A program made the translations under genes and the position numbers. A stretch of DNA of 64,000 nucleotides from Stemphylium vesicarium (lineage: Eukaryota; Ascomycota; Dothideomycetes; Pleosporales; Pleosporaceae). The stretch lies in contig QXCR01000028.1 of assembly GCA_004380135.1 (NCBI GenBank), positions 124,001-188,000 on the forward strand. The letters are read 5' to 3'. This document shows, one piece after another, positions 12,198 through 24,226 of the stretch. Position 1 is the first letter of the stretch. The number at the start of each line of letters is the position of its first letter. The notes below the pieces were generated by a model that made no database searches, was not told the origin of the DNA, and saw only the letters and a program-made list of their open reading frames with translations.

Positions 12198-13077
12198 ATG
12201 CGGATACGGAAACCCTTTGCTGGTACGTAACTTCTTACGTCACAGAGCTAGTGAGCTTGAGTACTTGCCTGGGGCAGTGCCTATGCGCGAGCAGTAGGTG
12301 GTGATGTGTTTTGATCGTCTTCCTGTATATGAAGCCTGCTTGAATTCTTCTTTGATCATCTTGTCGCATGTCACTAACATCTCCAAAGGCGCCTTCATTG
12401 GCCTCATCTTCGTCAGCGCAGCCGCCGGCTTTTCTCCACCAGACTACAAAATCCCCTCGTACAAGCAGTCAGACAAAGCGCTACACTTTGTCGCCTTCTT
12501 TTTGCTCACGCTATGTTTCTACTGGATCCTCGAGACAAGCAGGAGGAAGGTGCTGCAACTGACCTTTACCGTGTGCACTCTGGGCTTAGGGCTGGCTAGT
12601 GAAGTCGTGCAGGGCTTGTTGCCTGTAAGTTGTTTTCGCATTTGGGAGATTGTATGAGTCGCATGGGAGCTTTGTCTACTTGGCATCTCAAGGATCCCGG
12701 GTATCAACTCAAGACGAAGAAGAAGGCTAACCTACCCTAAGATACACCGCGACTTCGACTACTACGACATCGTAGCCAACGTATTCGGCTCCCTCCTTGC
12801 TCTCGCTGCATGCAACTGGTATCACAAGCGCATGCTCGAGCGCAAACGAGCCGCGCGCGGATACACTGCAGTTGCCGGAGACGAAGACAGAGACATTGAG
12901 CTAGGCGAGAACATTGAAGGGCAAGAGTCGGGCGTCGTCAGACCCACGGTAGAAGAGGAACTCGATCGATGGGATGAGAATGCTGAAGACTGGGACACAA
13001 CCGAGCCGGAACCGGCGAATGGGAAAAAGAGCCTGGATGATGGCGACATGGGCGATGGAAAGAAACGAAATGACTGA
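12198..13077 (+). CDS. VanZ-like domain membrane protein
   Basis: Three exons, 12198-12222, 12389-12624 and 12742-13077, give 198 residues; the first exon is only 25 bp (MRIRKPFA). Helices recognisable as VanZ-like follow: GAFIGLIFVSAAAGF, a DKALHFVAFFLLTLCFYW segment carrying the conserved K-x-x-H, an EVVQGLLP turn, and a DYYDIVANVFGSLLAL helix. The last ~70 residues are cytosolic-looking and acidic (DEDRDIELGENIEG). VanZ-like proteins occur widely in fungi without a defined biochemical role; the name comes from a bacterial teicoplanin-resistance locus and says nothing about resistance here. The first intron is comparatively long (about 166 bp). Confidence 0.85.
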
Positions 13078-13548
13078 GACGACACTTATATGATACATGT
13101 GATTCTGACTTGGCTACATCTGTGGGAAAGGAGGGTTCCGGTGTTGCAAATATTGATATCCACAATCTACTCAAGCATAGTAAGATGAAAGTCTCAAGTC
13201 ATCTTGTTGACGTCTACTTTGTTGAACAGCAGTGCTTGTTTCATGTTAAACAAGTTCGACAAAGCCCGATTCCAGGACGTGCGTTATAGTCACTCCTGAT
13301 AAATGAGTACATGTACATCACCCAAACAGACGAAGAATGGTGCAAGTCGACTTGGATATTCGTTTACAAGTTCATAGCTAGCTCTCGGTGCTCAAGCAGG
13401 CATTCCCGAGCGAGCCTCAACCATGATTCGTCATTTGGCCTGCCCTATCTTCCGTGGATTCATGCATTTCCAGTATGACACTCCGAAAGAACCATAAGAG
13501 ACCCACACCAAGCGCCGTGATCATTTCCTTTCCATACCCGCGAGCCGC
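13078..13548. other. Convergent 3' intergenic region
   Basis: It lies between the stop codons of the VanZ-like and eS26 genes and presumably carries both 3' UTRs. Nothing else is seen. Confidence 0.5.
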
Positions 13549-14063
13549 TTAAGCAGTGGTGGTCTTAGCAGCAGCCTGGTTGGGGTTGATCTTCTTTCCG
13601 TCCTTGTTGTACCTAACACGTGGAGGAGGGGCACGGTTGCGGCGGCCTTCGCGCGAGCGGACACTGGGCTTGTTAGAATACGGGTCATCAATGCCTCATG
13701 AAGACCTGACGTACCGGACAATCTTGCCGTGGATAGCGCATGAGACGCAGTACTGGAGCTTCAGGTACATCTTGGGGACGGTGTACTCGGGGAAGACGGA
13801 GGCATCAGAGATATCACCTGGGCATGTTAGTTTGTGCTTCCCTAGATTCGCAATTCGCCCTCCGCAGTTCATCGAGGCCTGGCGTCGTGCGGGCAGTGTT
13901 CAGGAGACGTACGGATGGCGGCGGACTCGACCATGTTGCGGATGGTGAATCTCTTGATCGCCTTGTCCTTGGGTGTGCATCGCGAGCAGTTGGAGCAACG
14001 GATGGGCTTGACGTGGCCGCGACCCTTCTTGTTACGGCCGTTGGACGCTCGCTTCTTGACCAT
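13549..14063 (-). CDS. RPS26: 40S ribosomal protein eS26
   Basis: eS26 binds near the mRNA exit channel of the small ribosomal subunit. Three exons, 14063-13913, 13817-13715 and 13663-13549, give 122 residues. The sequence starts MVKKRASNGRNKKGRGH and carries the zinc-binding cysteines as CSNC (23, 26) and CVSC (about 74, 77). The conserved KIVRVRSREGRRNRAPPPR block spans the last intron and confirms that junction. The length is typical for the fungal family. Short introns close to the start codon are usual for fungal ribosomal protein genes. Confidence 0.97.
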
Positions 14064-14943
14064 GTTGGGCTGATTCTGTCGGATATTGTAAGCGGATGAC
14101 TTGGTGGACGAGGTACGGAGTGCGTACTGAAGATGTGAAACCTAAAAGTCAGCAGTGGGGTGTTGTCGTGAGAGTCGTTCCTGACGTCGGAATCGTGAAG
14201 TCGGCACGCACGACTGTCGAAATTCGCGTAGCGAGGTGCGGATCTAATCTTATCGCTTGGCACCGATGGCGCTAGCCGCATGGGGCCGCTGCGAGCCTCT
14301 CACATGTGCGTGGGCATTTTAGAACGACTGCAGGTGGTGGGGAAACAATCTTTCCAATTTTGGGTGATGCATATGTTCAGTTGGATGCTTAGATTGTGCT
14401 GCGAGATTTGCGGCCAGTCTGCGCCACATCTGACATGTGACCATCGCTGATTTCATGTGAAGTCGCTCGGAGAGTTCAAGAGGAATGGCTCGTCCTCATA
14501 CATGCAGGCGACACGGCAAAAACGCTGCCCAGGTGTGGTTCAGGAGAGCGGGCTATGAGTCAAGGCAAAGATTTCACATATCTTATGCGCCTTGTATGCA
14601 AATTGCGCCGCTCATGCTGCAAGCGTATTCACTCTGAGTAGAGGGCCTCACACAGTTGGTTCCCAGGCTTCGTCGTGAGTAGTCGGGCGATGCAATCTCG
14701 CTTCACTGGTGGCAAATCCTCCCTATGCAGAGATGCCGCCACGTCAGGTGGTGAAGAAACTTGGAGGGTGGTGAGTAGCGGTCTGGCCTCGGCGCTGGCT
14801 CCCCCTCGCGTTGTTTTCGTCTAGCAGCTGTACCCTGGCAACCACGTCGACCTCCGTAAAGGCCGTTGGAATCCTTCTTACTGGCCCCTCACCCGCCAAC
14901 CAGACAAAATCAACTTCCCAGTCAAAAAGCACAGGTCTTCGCC
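14064..14943. other. Divergent intergenic region eS26 / CBS-PB1 gene
   Basis: It should contain the strong eS26 promoter and the 5' UTR of the downstream gene. No other gene is supported. Confidence 0.45.
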
Positions 14944-17098
14944 ATGTCACATACCGGCACAATGCGGGGAACGCCCAAGCCTTCGAAGCATCATCAGCCC
15001 CAGCAGTTTGGCCACAGCCCTTCTGCCATCCCACGGCCCTCTGGTCTTGAGAACCACACCCATGTTGCCCAGAGCGAGGCGGGCGGCTCGTCGCTCAGCG
15101 CCAGCCGGGCGAAGATGTCCAAGAGGGACGACGTGAGTAGCTTCGCGGCATCCAGGCGACTGCTTACTGATGTTGCGACAGGCAATTCGACGCAAGATCG
15201 AGACGGACTTGAACAAGAAGAAGAACCCCAGCGGGCGAGTCCGACCTTCCAAGAAAGCCCCGCCTGGCACCGTCCTTGCCCTGAAGCCGTCTCCGGCACT
15301 CCAAATAAAGCCGTCTACCTCGGTCGCTGAGGCGGCTCAGTTGATGGCTGCGAAGCGGGAGGACTGCGTCTTGGTTACAGACGACGATGACCGTATTGCG
15401 GGTATCTTCACTGCCAAGGATCTGGCGTTTCGCGTGGTCGGCGCCGGCATCAAGGCTCGCGATGTCACTATCGAGGAGATCATGACCAAAAACCCGCTCT
15501 GCGCAAAGACCGACACGAGTGCGACGGATGCTTTGGATCTCATGGTCAGGAAGGGTTTCCGTCATCTTCCAGTCATGGACGAGAACCACGACATATCCGG
15601 TATTCTGGACATCACAAAGTGCTTCTATGATGCTATGGAGAAGTTGGAGCGGGCATACAGCTCTTCCCGCAAGCTGTACGACGCTCTTGAGGGCGTGCAG
15701 GCGGAGATGGGTTCTAGCCAACCGCAACAGATTATCCAGTATGTTGAGGCTATTCGCCAGAAGATGTCTGGGCCTACTCTAGAATCTGTCTTGACCGGAC
15801 TGCCTCCTACCACCGTCTCTGTGCGTACTTCGGTAAAGGAAGCAGCCGCACTGATGAAGGAAAACCACACGACTGCTGTCCTGGTGCAAGACAACGGCTC
15901 CATCACTGGTATCTTCACGAGCAAGGACGTGGTCCTCCGTGTTATTGCCGCGGGGCTAGACCCGATGACTTGCAGTGTGGTGCGGGTAATGACACCTCAC
16001 CCCGACTTTGCGCCAGTGGACATGAGCATCCAGTCTGCTCTCCGCAAGATGCATGGTAAGTGGATCATGCCGATCCCTAGTCTCAAGTATCCACTAATAC
16101 TAATACCTTGCAGATGGCCACTACCTCAACCTGCCCGTCATGAGCGATGCGGGCGAAATCGTCGGTATGGTGGACGTCCTCAAGTTGACGTACGCCACAC
16201 TTGATCAGGTATGTTGGATCATGTGTTGACGACGGCATGATACTGACCACCATAGATCAACAACATCAGCACCACTGACAGTGAGGGTCCGGCATGGAAC
16301 AAGTTCTGGCTGTCGATTGACAACGAGACCGAGTCAATGATGTCGGGCGAGGGAGGTAGCCGACACCCAGACCACCCCCGCTCATATGTTTCATACAATG
16401 AACGCCCCGGACTCATGGATCGCGGGGATAGCGTAATGCCCAACGAGTCTGCCTCGCACCACGGAGACGACTCACCGCCTCCCTCGGCTGTGGCTAGTAT
16501 CCCACCATCCCACCATGAAGACATGCCATTCCCTTTCAAGTTCAAGGCACCCAGTGGGCGTGTCCACCGCCTGCAGGTAGTCACCTCTGCTGGCATTGAA
16601 GAGCTCATTGCAAACGTAGCCAACAAGCTTGGCAGCGAGGTAGAGGCCCTCGGAGGCATTCCAAGCTTTGAGGGTGGCAAGCTCTCTAGAGAAGGCTTTG
16701 CTCTGAGCTATCTCGACAATGAAGGAGATACCATCTCCATCACCACCCACGACGATCTTGTAGAGGCCGTCAGCTTGTCCCGCATGGCGCACCGGGAAAA
16801 GGTTGACCTCTTCGTCCACGACCCCGACAAGGCTCCCATGTCTGCCGAGGTCAACCCACAACCAGCACTCTCAAAGCCTGTCACACCCCCCGAATCGACG
16901 CTCCGTGAGCGTAAGCAGTACTTTGATGAGGATGAGGAGAAGCCGAGATCGAGAGGCCGAAACCAACCCACGCCTCTTTCGCAACAGCCCGAGATCATCG
17001 CGGGCGTTCCAAACGACCTTCTCCTACCCGGCGCCATCGGTGTGCTGGCCGTCGTCATTGTCGGTGTCTTTGTGCTTGGCCGTGCTACCAGCCGGTAG
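14944..17098 (+). CDS. mug70: CBS-domain and PB1-domain membrane-anchored protein (Mug70-like)
   Basis: Four exons, 14944-15132, 15182-16055, 16114-16208 and 16256-17098, give 666 residues. The N-terminal ~65 residues are disordered. Four CBS motifs follow in two pairs (recognisable SVAEAAQLMAAKREDCVLV, DALDLMVRKGFRHLPV, SVKEAAALMKENHTTAVLV and a last motif spanning intron 2, GHYLNLPVMS). CBS pairs usually bind adenine nucleotides. A PB1 domain follows at roughly 16520-16820 (FKFKAPSGRVHRLQVV ... LSYLDNEGDTISITTHDDL), and a single C-terminal helix (LLLPGAIGVLAVVIVGVFVLG) would tail-anchor the protein. This architecture is that of fission-yeast Mug70. A molecular function is not established. 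Confidence 0.9.
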
Positions 17099-17746
17099 AG
17101 ATTTTCGGCATCGTGTTCAGGGTAATTTGCGGTTGGAGTATCAGCGAGAGTGCATTGTTTCCTTTGTTAGAATTTGATATCCCATAGATCCCTGGGTGTT
17201 TCATAGCAAGTCCGGTAGTCAAATTGAAATGCTCTTTGTTTGCCCAAGCGCACAGCCACAAGACAGAAATGCCCCAAGCATGTAACAAGTCGTGTCGATA
17301 GTATGTGCATGCATGGTGTTGTTGGTAAAAGCAAGCATAGGCTGGCACGGGTGGGTGTACCTAGGTAGTCGGTGTAGAGATAAGTAAGCTAGCCAATGAC
17401 GAGGTGGGGTGAATGTGCTTTACACGCATCCTTGCTCGTGGTTGGAGAACATTTTTGGACAAGGCGCGGACTCGCGAGCAGCCCCGCCAAAACATTGCAG
17501 CGAAATTTCCACGGCAACCCCCAAGAAGCCACACAAAGCCCCGACCCTGCCGCCTACCGCCTACCGACTTTCAGTAACATCGACGGCAGCTGGGGCGCGA
17601 CTTTAACCACGTCACAAGCGCTCCGCAAGCACTACCCGTCCACCCACTACCACCACCACTCGTCTTGTTAGGCCCTTGCTTGCGAACAACACCACACCCA
17701 AAGGGGCCGCTCCCCACGACGACGACACCACACCCATACATACACC
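17099..17746. other. Intergenic region and leader of the importin gene
   Basis: Tandem plus-strand genes flank it. It should hold the 3' UTR of the CBS-PB1 gene and the promoter/5' UTR of PSE1. No gene is seen. Confidence 0.45.
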
Positions 17747-20700
17747 ATGTCTGTCCTCGCACCCGAGGTCCATACGGCGCTGGCCACCCTGCTGCAGGGT
17801 CTCCAGTCACCGGATAATGTTCAGCGCACCGCGGCGGAGCAGCAGTTGAACGATGAATGGGTTGCCCAAAGGCCCGAAGTGCTCTTGATGGGCCTGTCAG
17901 AGCAGATTGAACTCGCACAAGACACCTCTGTAAGCTACTCTTTTGCCCTAATCCCCCCAAACCCGGACTCATGCGCCAAATGTAGACGCGAACCTTCGCC
18001 GCCGTCATCTTCAGGCGACAGTCATCCAAGCCCCGTAAGGGCCCTTCAGGCCAGGCCGCCGACCTCTTTCTGACCCTCAACCCCGCCGAGCGCGAAGCGA
18101 TACGCGCAAAGCTGCTTCAATGTCTCGCCAATGAGACCGACACGTCGGTACGAACAAAGGTTGGAGACGCTGTAGCCGAGCTCGCCCGCCAGCACACCGA
18201 CGAAGGTAGGAGCGACTGATCAGTATTCCGAGTACAAGTCTAAAAAACATACAGGCGTCGCGTGGCCCGAGTTGCTAGGCGCATTATTCCAGGCGAGCCA
18301 GTCGCAGGAACCGGCACAGCGCGAGAACGCTTTCAGGATATTCTCAACGACCCCGCAGATCATCGAGAAGCAACATGAAGATGTGGTCATGACAGCCTTC
18401 AAGGGCGGATTCTCCGACAGCGAGTCTTCGGTGCGTACTTTGCATGTACCATTCCATCATCAACTTACGTTCCCAGGTCCGCATCACCTCTGTTGAGGCT
18501 TTTGCCTCCTTCTTCCGCTCCATCACCAAGAAGGCCCAGTCCAAGTACTATTCGCTCATCGGAGAGATTCTCAACATTCTGCCACCCATCAAGGATTCCG
18601 GCGATGCCGATCTCCTCACCAAGGCCCTCATTTCCCTGATCGATCTTGCCGAGGTCGCGCCCAAGATGTTCAAGCCTCTGTTCAACAGCCTGGTCCAATT
18701 CAGCATTTCGGTAATCCAGGACAAGGATCTCGGAGAGACCGCCCGCCAAAACGCCCTCGAGCTCATGGCCACATTTGCCGATAATGCGCCAGTAATGTGC
18801 AAGAAAGATGCCAACTTCACCAACGACATGGTCACTCAGTGTCTGTCTCTGATGACCGATGTCGGAGCCGACGATGACGATGCAGAGGAGTGGAATGTGT
18901 CTGAAGACGTGAGTCAGCCAGCCCAAAAATGCTGTAATCCGCTAACATATGCAAGTTGGATGAAGAAAGTGACTCAAACCACGTTGCTGGCGAGCAATGC
19001 ATGGATCGCTTGGCCAACAAGCTCGGTGGACAGGCTATCTTGCCCCCAACTTTCAACTGGCTTCCCCGCATGATGACTTCTTCGGCTTGGCGCGACAGGC
19101 ATGCTGCCCTCATGGCCATTTCTGCCATCTCTGAAGGCTGCCGTGAGCTGATGGTTGGGGAGCTAGACAAGGTTCTTGATCTTGTGCTCCCCGCCCTTCG
19201 GGACCCCCACCCCCGCGTTCGATGGGCGGCCTGCAATGCTGTCGGCCAAATGTCGACTGACTTTGCGGGAACCATGCAAGAGAAGTATCACTCGGTCGTC
19301 CTACCGAACATTATTCCTGTCCTGGAATCATCGGAACCCCGTGTACAGGCACACGCTGCTGCCGCTTTGGTCAACTTCTGTGAGGAGGCCGAGAAGGACA
19401 TTCTTGAACCATACCTGGACCAACTTCTCAACCATCTCCTGATGCTTTTGCAAAGCCCTAAGCGTTTTGTTCAGGAGCAGGCATTGTCTACCATCGCGAC
19501 CGTTGCCGACTCGGCCGAGGCTGCTTTCTCCAAGTACTACGACACCCTGATGCCTCTTTTGTTCAATGTGCTACAAGAGGAGCAATCAAAGGAGTACCGC
19601 CTGCTCCGGGCCAAGGCCATGGAGTGCGCAACTCTCATCGCTCTTGCCGTCGGCAAGGACCGAATGGGCCAGGATGCGCTTAACCTTGTTCAGCTCCTTG
19701 GACGCATTCAGAACAGCGTATCTGAACCCGATGACCCGCAAGCTTCCTACCTACTTCACTGCTGGGGCCGCATGTGCCGTGTTCTTGGCCGTGAATTCGT
19801 ACCGTTCCTTGCTGGTGTCATCCCACCACTCACCGAACTCGCGGGCGCCAAGGCCGACATCCAGCTGCTGGATGACGAAGATCAGGTGGCCCAGATTCAG
19901 GATGAGGAAGGCTGGGAGCTTGTACCACTCAAGGGAAAGGTCATCGGTATCAAGACCAGCATTCTTGATGACAAGCACATGGCTATCGAGCTAATCGTCA
20001 TCTATGCTCAGGTTCTAGAGGATGCCTTTGAGCCATACGTAAATGAGATCATGGAGAAGATCGCTCTCCCAGGTCTCGCTTTCTTCTTCCACGACCCCGT
20101 TCGAGTCGCCTCGGCCAAGTGTGTACCAGCTTTGTTGAACGCATACAAGAAGGCTCATGGCCCCGAGTCGCCACAGCTGGGTGAACTCTGGAAGGCTACA
20201 GTGGAGCGCGTTCTTGAGGTCTTGAGCACTGAGCCTGCCATCGACACCCTTGCGGAGATGTACCAGTGCTTCTATGAATGCCTCGAGTGCATTGGTCGGA
20301 ATTGCTTGACCAGTGGGCACATGACCACTTTCATCGAGTCCGCTAGGACCGTGCTCGAAGACTACAATGTGCGCGTCAAGGAACGTCTAGAAGAGCAGGC
20401 TGAGAACGAAGACGGCGAGGAAGCGTCAGAGGAGATTCTTTTCGCCATCGAGGACGACCAGAACCTACTTTCCGACATGAACAAGGCATTCCACAGCATC
20501 TTCAAGACCATGGGCACTGCGTTCCTTCCACACTGGGCCGTTTTGGTTGAATACTATAGCATGGCGGTCGTCAATCAGGATCCTACCCAACGCCAATGGG
20601 CCATCTGCATCTACGACGATGTACTGGAATTCTGTGGCCCAGAGTCCTGGCAATACAAGGATCAGATCATGCAACCGCTCATCGATGGTATGCAGGATGA

Positions 20701-21285
20701 TGTACCTGCCAACCGTCAAGCAGCAGTGTACGGCATAGGTGTAGCAGCCCACAAGGGTGGCGAGAACTGGTCAGAGTTCGTCGCTGCATCGCTGCCGACG
20801 CTTTTCCAAGTCACCCAGCGACCAAACGCTCGCACTGATGATGACATCTTCGCAACAGAGAACGCATCGGCTGCCATCGCCAAGATCCTGCACTACAACG
20901 CAAGCAAGGTACAGAACTGGGACAGTGTTGCCGCTGCCTGGATAGACACGCTACCAATCACCAACGATGAGGAGGCTACACCATACGCATATGCCTTTTT
21001 GGTACAATTGATCGAGCAGTAAGTTCGCCCATTACATGGAAATATACATGTAGAATACATACTAACAAACAATCCAGGCAAAACCAAGCCGTCTTCTCTC
21101 AGCCAGCCAAGATCTTCAACTACGTTGTCCAAGCCCTCGAGGCCGAGACTTTACAAGGCCAGACCGCAAACCGCGTCGTCGCCTCCGTCAAGGCCCTCGT
21201 CCAAGCCACAAGCACCGATCTTAGCCAAGCTGCTGCAACCCTGACCCCAGACCAACAGCGCACAGCACAAGCTTACTTTAGCTAA
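17747..21285 (+). CDS. PSE1: Importin beta-family karyopherin Pse1/Kap121 (importin-5)
   Basis: This karyopherin imports ribosomal proteins, histones and other cargo through the nuclear pore in a Ran-GTP-dependent way. Six exons, 17747-17929, 17986-18205, 18255-18430, 18477-18908, 18956-21018 and 21078-21285, give 1093 residues, the family's usual size. The protein is a chain of HEAT repeats (for example VLDLVLPALRDPHPRVRWAACNAVGQM). An acidic loop (DDDDAEEW ... DEEESDS) interrupts the repeats at intron 4, and the segment EGWELVPLKGKVIGIKTSILDDK is highly characteristic of importin-5/Kap121. Start choice: the ATG at 17747 with an ACC context. The last intron splits a Gln-Gln pair and joins cleanly. 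Confidence 0.95.
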
Positions 21286-22085
21286 AAAAGAAAAAAAGAA
21301 AAGGAAAAGCTATTACACAATAGTCCGTTTGCTGACTTGACGACCTCATGGTGACGAAAAGCACATGTGATATGCTGCATGAATGGCGTTTTGATCGGAG
21401 ATCACGACATGAAAAGACGCGAGGAAGAAAAGGCACAGAGGGGATGGATGGATGTATGGGCGGGTGGGCTATCATTCATCATGACGATGACGACGCAGAC
21501 GTAGACATGCTATTTCCATTCCCAATTTTCTTCTTACGAAAGGGCGGGAGGGAGTGCAGCCGGGGGGTTTTTTTGTTTTGGTTACAGAGGGTCGGGTCGG
21601 TCGGTGGGTTAGGTCAGGTTCATCACAGATTCCCACTCCACATATTACCCTTTGCTTTTTTGGTCCCCCCTCCCCTCACCACCACTCCGCATCGTGTGCT
21701 ATGGAAATGTATAGACCGGGCTGGGTTTTATTTTCTCTGGCGTAGTGTAAAATTGCAAAAAAGGAGAACATGATTGCTTCTAGTATTCCGTCGGCCTGAA
21801 TGGCTTACATGTGTTGATGAACTATTTTCTGATCACGCAGGAAGGCAAGCAAAGTGTGTAGCTACACGCCCTTCTTCACGTAAAGTTAAGAGAATAAGAT
21901 CTGAGAAAGAAGACTTGCATATTCTCGAGGTTGAACTGAGCTCCTTCTTGACTCTTAATGTCCGAATATGCTAACGATTTTTACACACACAACTTATGTA
22001 CTCCCCCGCTCTCACCCCAAACATCACTCCTCTACGCCGCAATGATTGACAATCCCTACCCTTTATTCAACAGCACGAAGCCAGC
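21286..22085. other. Convergent 3' intergenic region PSE1 / SEC14
   Basis: It should carry the 3' UTRs of two convergent genes. An A-rich run follows the PSE1 stop, and G/T-rich sequence lies near 21560-21650. No gene is seen. Confidence 0.45.
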
Positions 22086-23344
22086 TTAGGTGGTAGCGGG
22101 AGCAGGAGCGGTAGCGGGATCAGCACCAACCGGGGGCGCAGGGGCAGTACCAGCAGTACCCTCAGTAGGGTTAGGAAGAGCAGAGTTATCGATTGCATCA
22201 TCGCTCTTCTTAGCCCACTTGGGCTCCTTTGCCCACTGGGCGTCCCACCAGGGACCAGCATCGCTCAACTGGCAGCCCTTCTCGCACTGGCACGAGCCAC
22301 CAAACTCCTTTGGCAGGTTCTCAGCCGGGACCTGAGCGAGGAGCTCCTTCTGGTAGCCAGAGCCGAGGACGTGGATCTTTGCGCTTGTAACGGGGTCGAG
22401 GAACTTCTTGACGACGCTGAAGACGCCGGAGAAGCCCCAGGGGGCGTTGATGACGTACATCTTGCCGAGGCGCTCGGGGTAGTAGTTTTGGCTGATGGTG
22501 GAGACGGCGCCCAGGTAGCCGTAGACGGACGTGGCTTTGCCGAGACCAACACCCTTGAGGTCCATGATTGTGCACGACGTCTCGAGGAGGTAGCCTGACT
22601 TGCGGGAGCAGGCGGGCAGACGCGGGTCTGCCATCTTTTCGTATTCGCACACGAGGTTCTGGATCATGCGGTCTTGCGTCGTGATCTTCTGGAGCGCGGT
22701 GAGGTCCACGTTGCCGAGCTGCTCGATGTAGAGCGGGCGGCCATCCTATTGGGGGGGAAGAAACATGGGTTAGAGTTTTTTCTTTTTTCTTGGTAGAAGC
22801 CGTCAGAGTTGGAAGATGGAGAATTACGTACCTTGTCTGTCTTGTGGTAGTACTGAGGGTAGAACTTGAATACCTCGGGCCGTTCTTGGTAGTCAAAAGT
22901 ACGGACCAGCTCCTCGACACCGACACCAGCGTACTCGCTCCTCCACTTCTCGCAGTCGACGAACCTGGGTGAGAAGCGTTAGTAGGTGCCTCTCCTAGAA
23001 GTAACCTCCACTACCCAAAGGCCTTGTATATACGTACATCTGCTTGGCAAGGTCGACGTTGAACTTTCGCGCGCGAAGGAATCGCAGCTGTGAAATGTTT
23101 AGCAACAGGGGGGTCTCTCTCACTCACGCTCAACGCGCAACAAGCATACCAGTGTCAAAGTGTCGAGGTTCTTGGTGTGGCCCGCCTGCTCCAAAGACAT
23201 CCTCAGCTGCGATACCTGGGCATCTTGCTCGGGCGTCGTGTGGCCGGGATGTCCACTCTGAGCGGTGGGAGACACGGTCGGGAAGTCGTAGTTGTCGTAC
23301 TTGGGGTCGAGCTTCAGCTCAGTTGTGGGGACTGCAGCTGCCAT
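22086..23344 (-). CDS. SEC14: Sec14-type phosphatidylinositol/phosphatidylcholine transfer protein
   Basis: Sec14 exchanges PI and PC and stimulates PI4P production for Golgi secretory traffic. Four exons, 23344-23150, 23087-23038, 22964-22832 and 22745-22086, give 345 residues. The CRAL-TRIO N-terminal region carries LRFLRARKFNVDLAKQM, joined across intron 2. The lipid-binding core shows DGRPLYIEQLGNVDL, a CTIMDLKGVGL strand, ISQNYYPERLGKMYVINAPWGF and FLDPVTSAKIHVLG, all hallmarks of the family. The end is a Pro/Ala/Thr-rich tail (PAPPVGADPATAPAPATT) longer than in yeast Sec14, which probably is disordered. The start is the ATG at 23344. Confidence 0.94.
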
Positions 23345-24226
23345 GATATAGTTTTAAGATGTGTATTTGCAAGTTTGAGACGAGTGCAAATAAAGGTTAT
23401 AAAAGTTAGAAGTGAGTTTGCAGGTAATTGCGAGTTGCGCGGCCTGGGGGAACTTATCGAGGAGCGCGGACGTTGATGTTGTCCAAGTGGGTCCAGTCCG
23501 CGGCGGTCAAGCGAACCTGAGACCCCTCACCATCTGGCCTGCTCCTCCACCCAGCGAATAGTCGCCGCCCATACTGCCCCATGACGCCATCTGTGGCTGC
23601 CGGCGAACCCTCGCCTCGTGTTCTTGAGACTCGCATTCAGCATTTCTTGTCTTTTCCCTCTTTCGTCATTACATATTCTCACATCACATGCAATCATCGT
23701 ACAACATCGTCTTGAAGAGTGAAACCGTAGTCGGCCCTGCTGCAGAAGCAGGCGACTTGGCCTTTTTGGAGCACTACCTAGTTGATACATTGCAGAAAAA
23801 GAGAAGGAAAAAAAAGGCAGAAAACAACCCAGAAAATAGATCAAAAAGAACCCATGTCGCGAAACACCTGCCATTGAAACCAATCCAACAACGCTTCGCA
23901 CCCCGAAAGGAGAGTAGTGGTCCTTTCAGTCGTCAGGCTACCAAGAGGAAGAATGTTCCACACACAGAACAACAAACATTCATGTGAGATTCGTGTACTT
24001 AACCGCAGGCATTTGTCCATGCCTCCCAAGATGATCAGACCGCGCACCGTCTATCGAGCGATTCACCCGCCATTGCCAATCCTGAACTGTCATCATGATG
24101 CCCCCCCCAAATGACGCGAGCCGACCATAGCAACCGAACACCGAGCAAATGACGCCTGGAAAACGATGGGGAACGCTATACCACAAGCCTATTGACATGC
24201 CCGGAGGCCGACCGACAACTTGTCGA
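23345..24226. other. Intergenic region between SEC14 start and CCR4 stop
   Basis: Both neighbours are on the minus strand. It should contain the SEC14 promoter and the CCR4 3' UTR. Short frames here show no recognisable product. Confidence 0.45.
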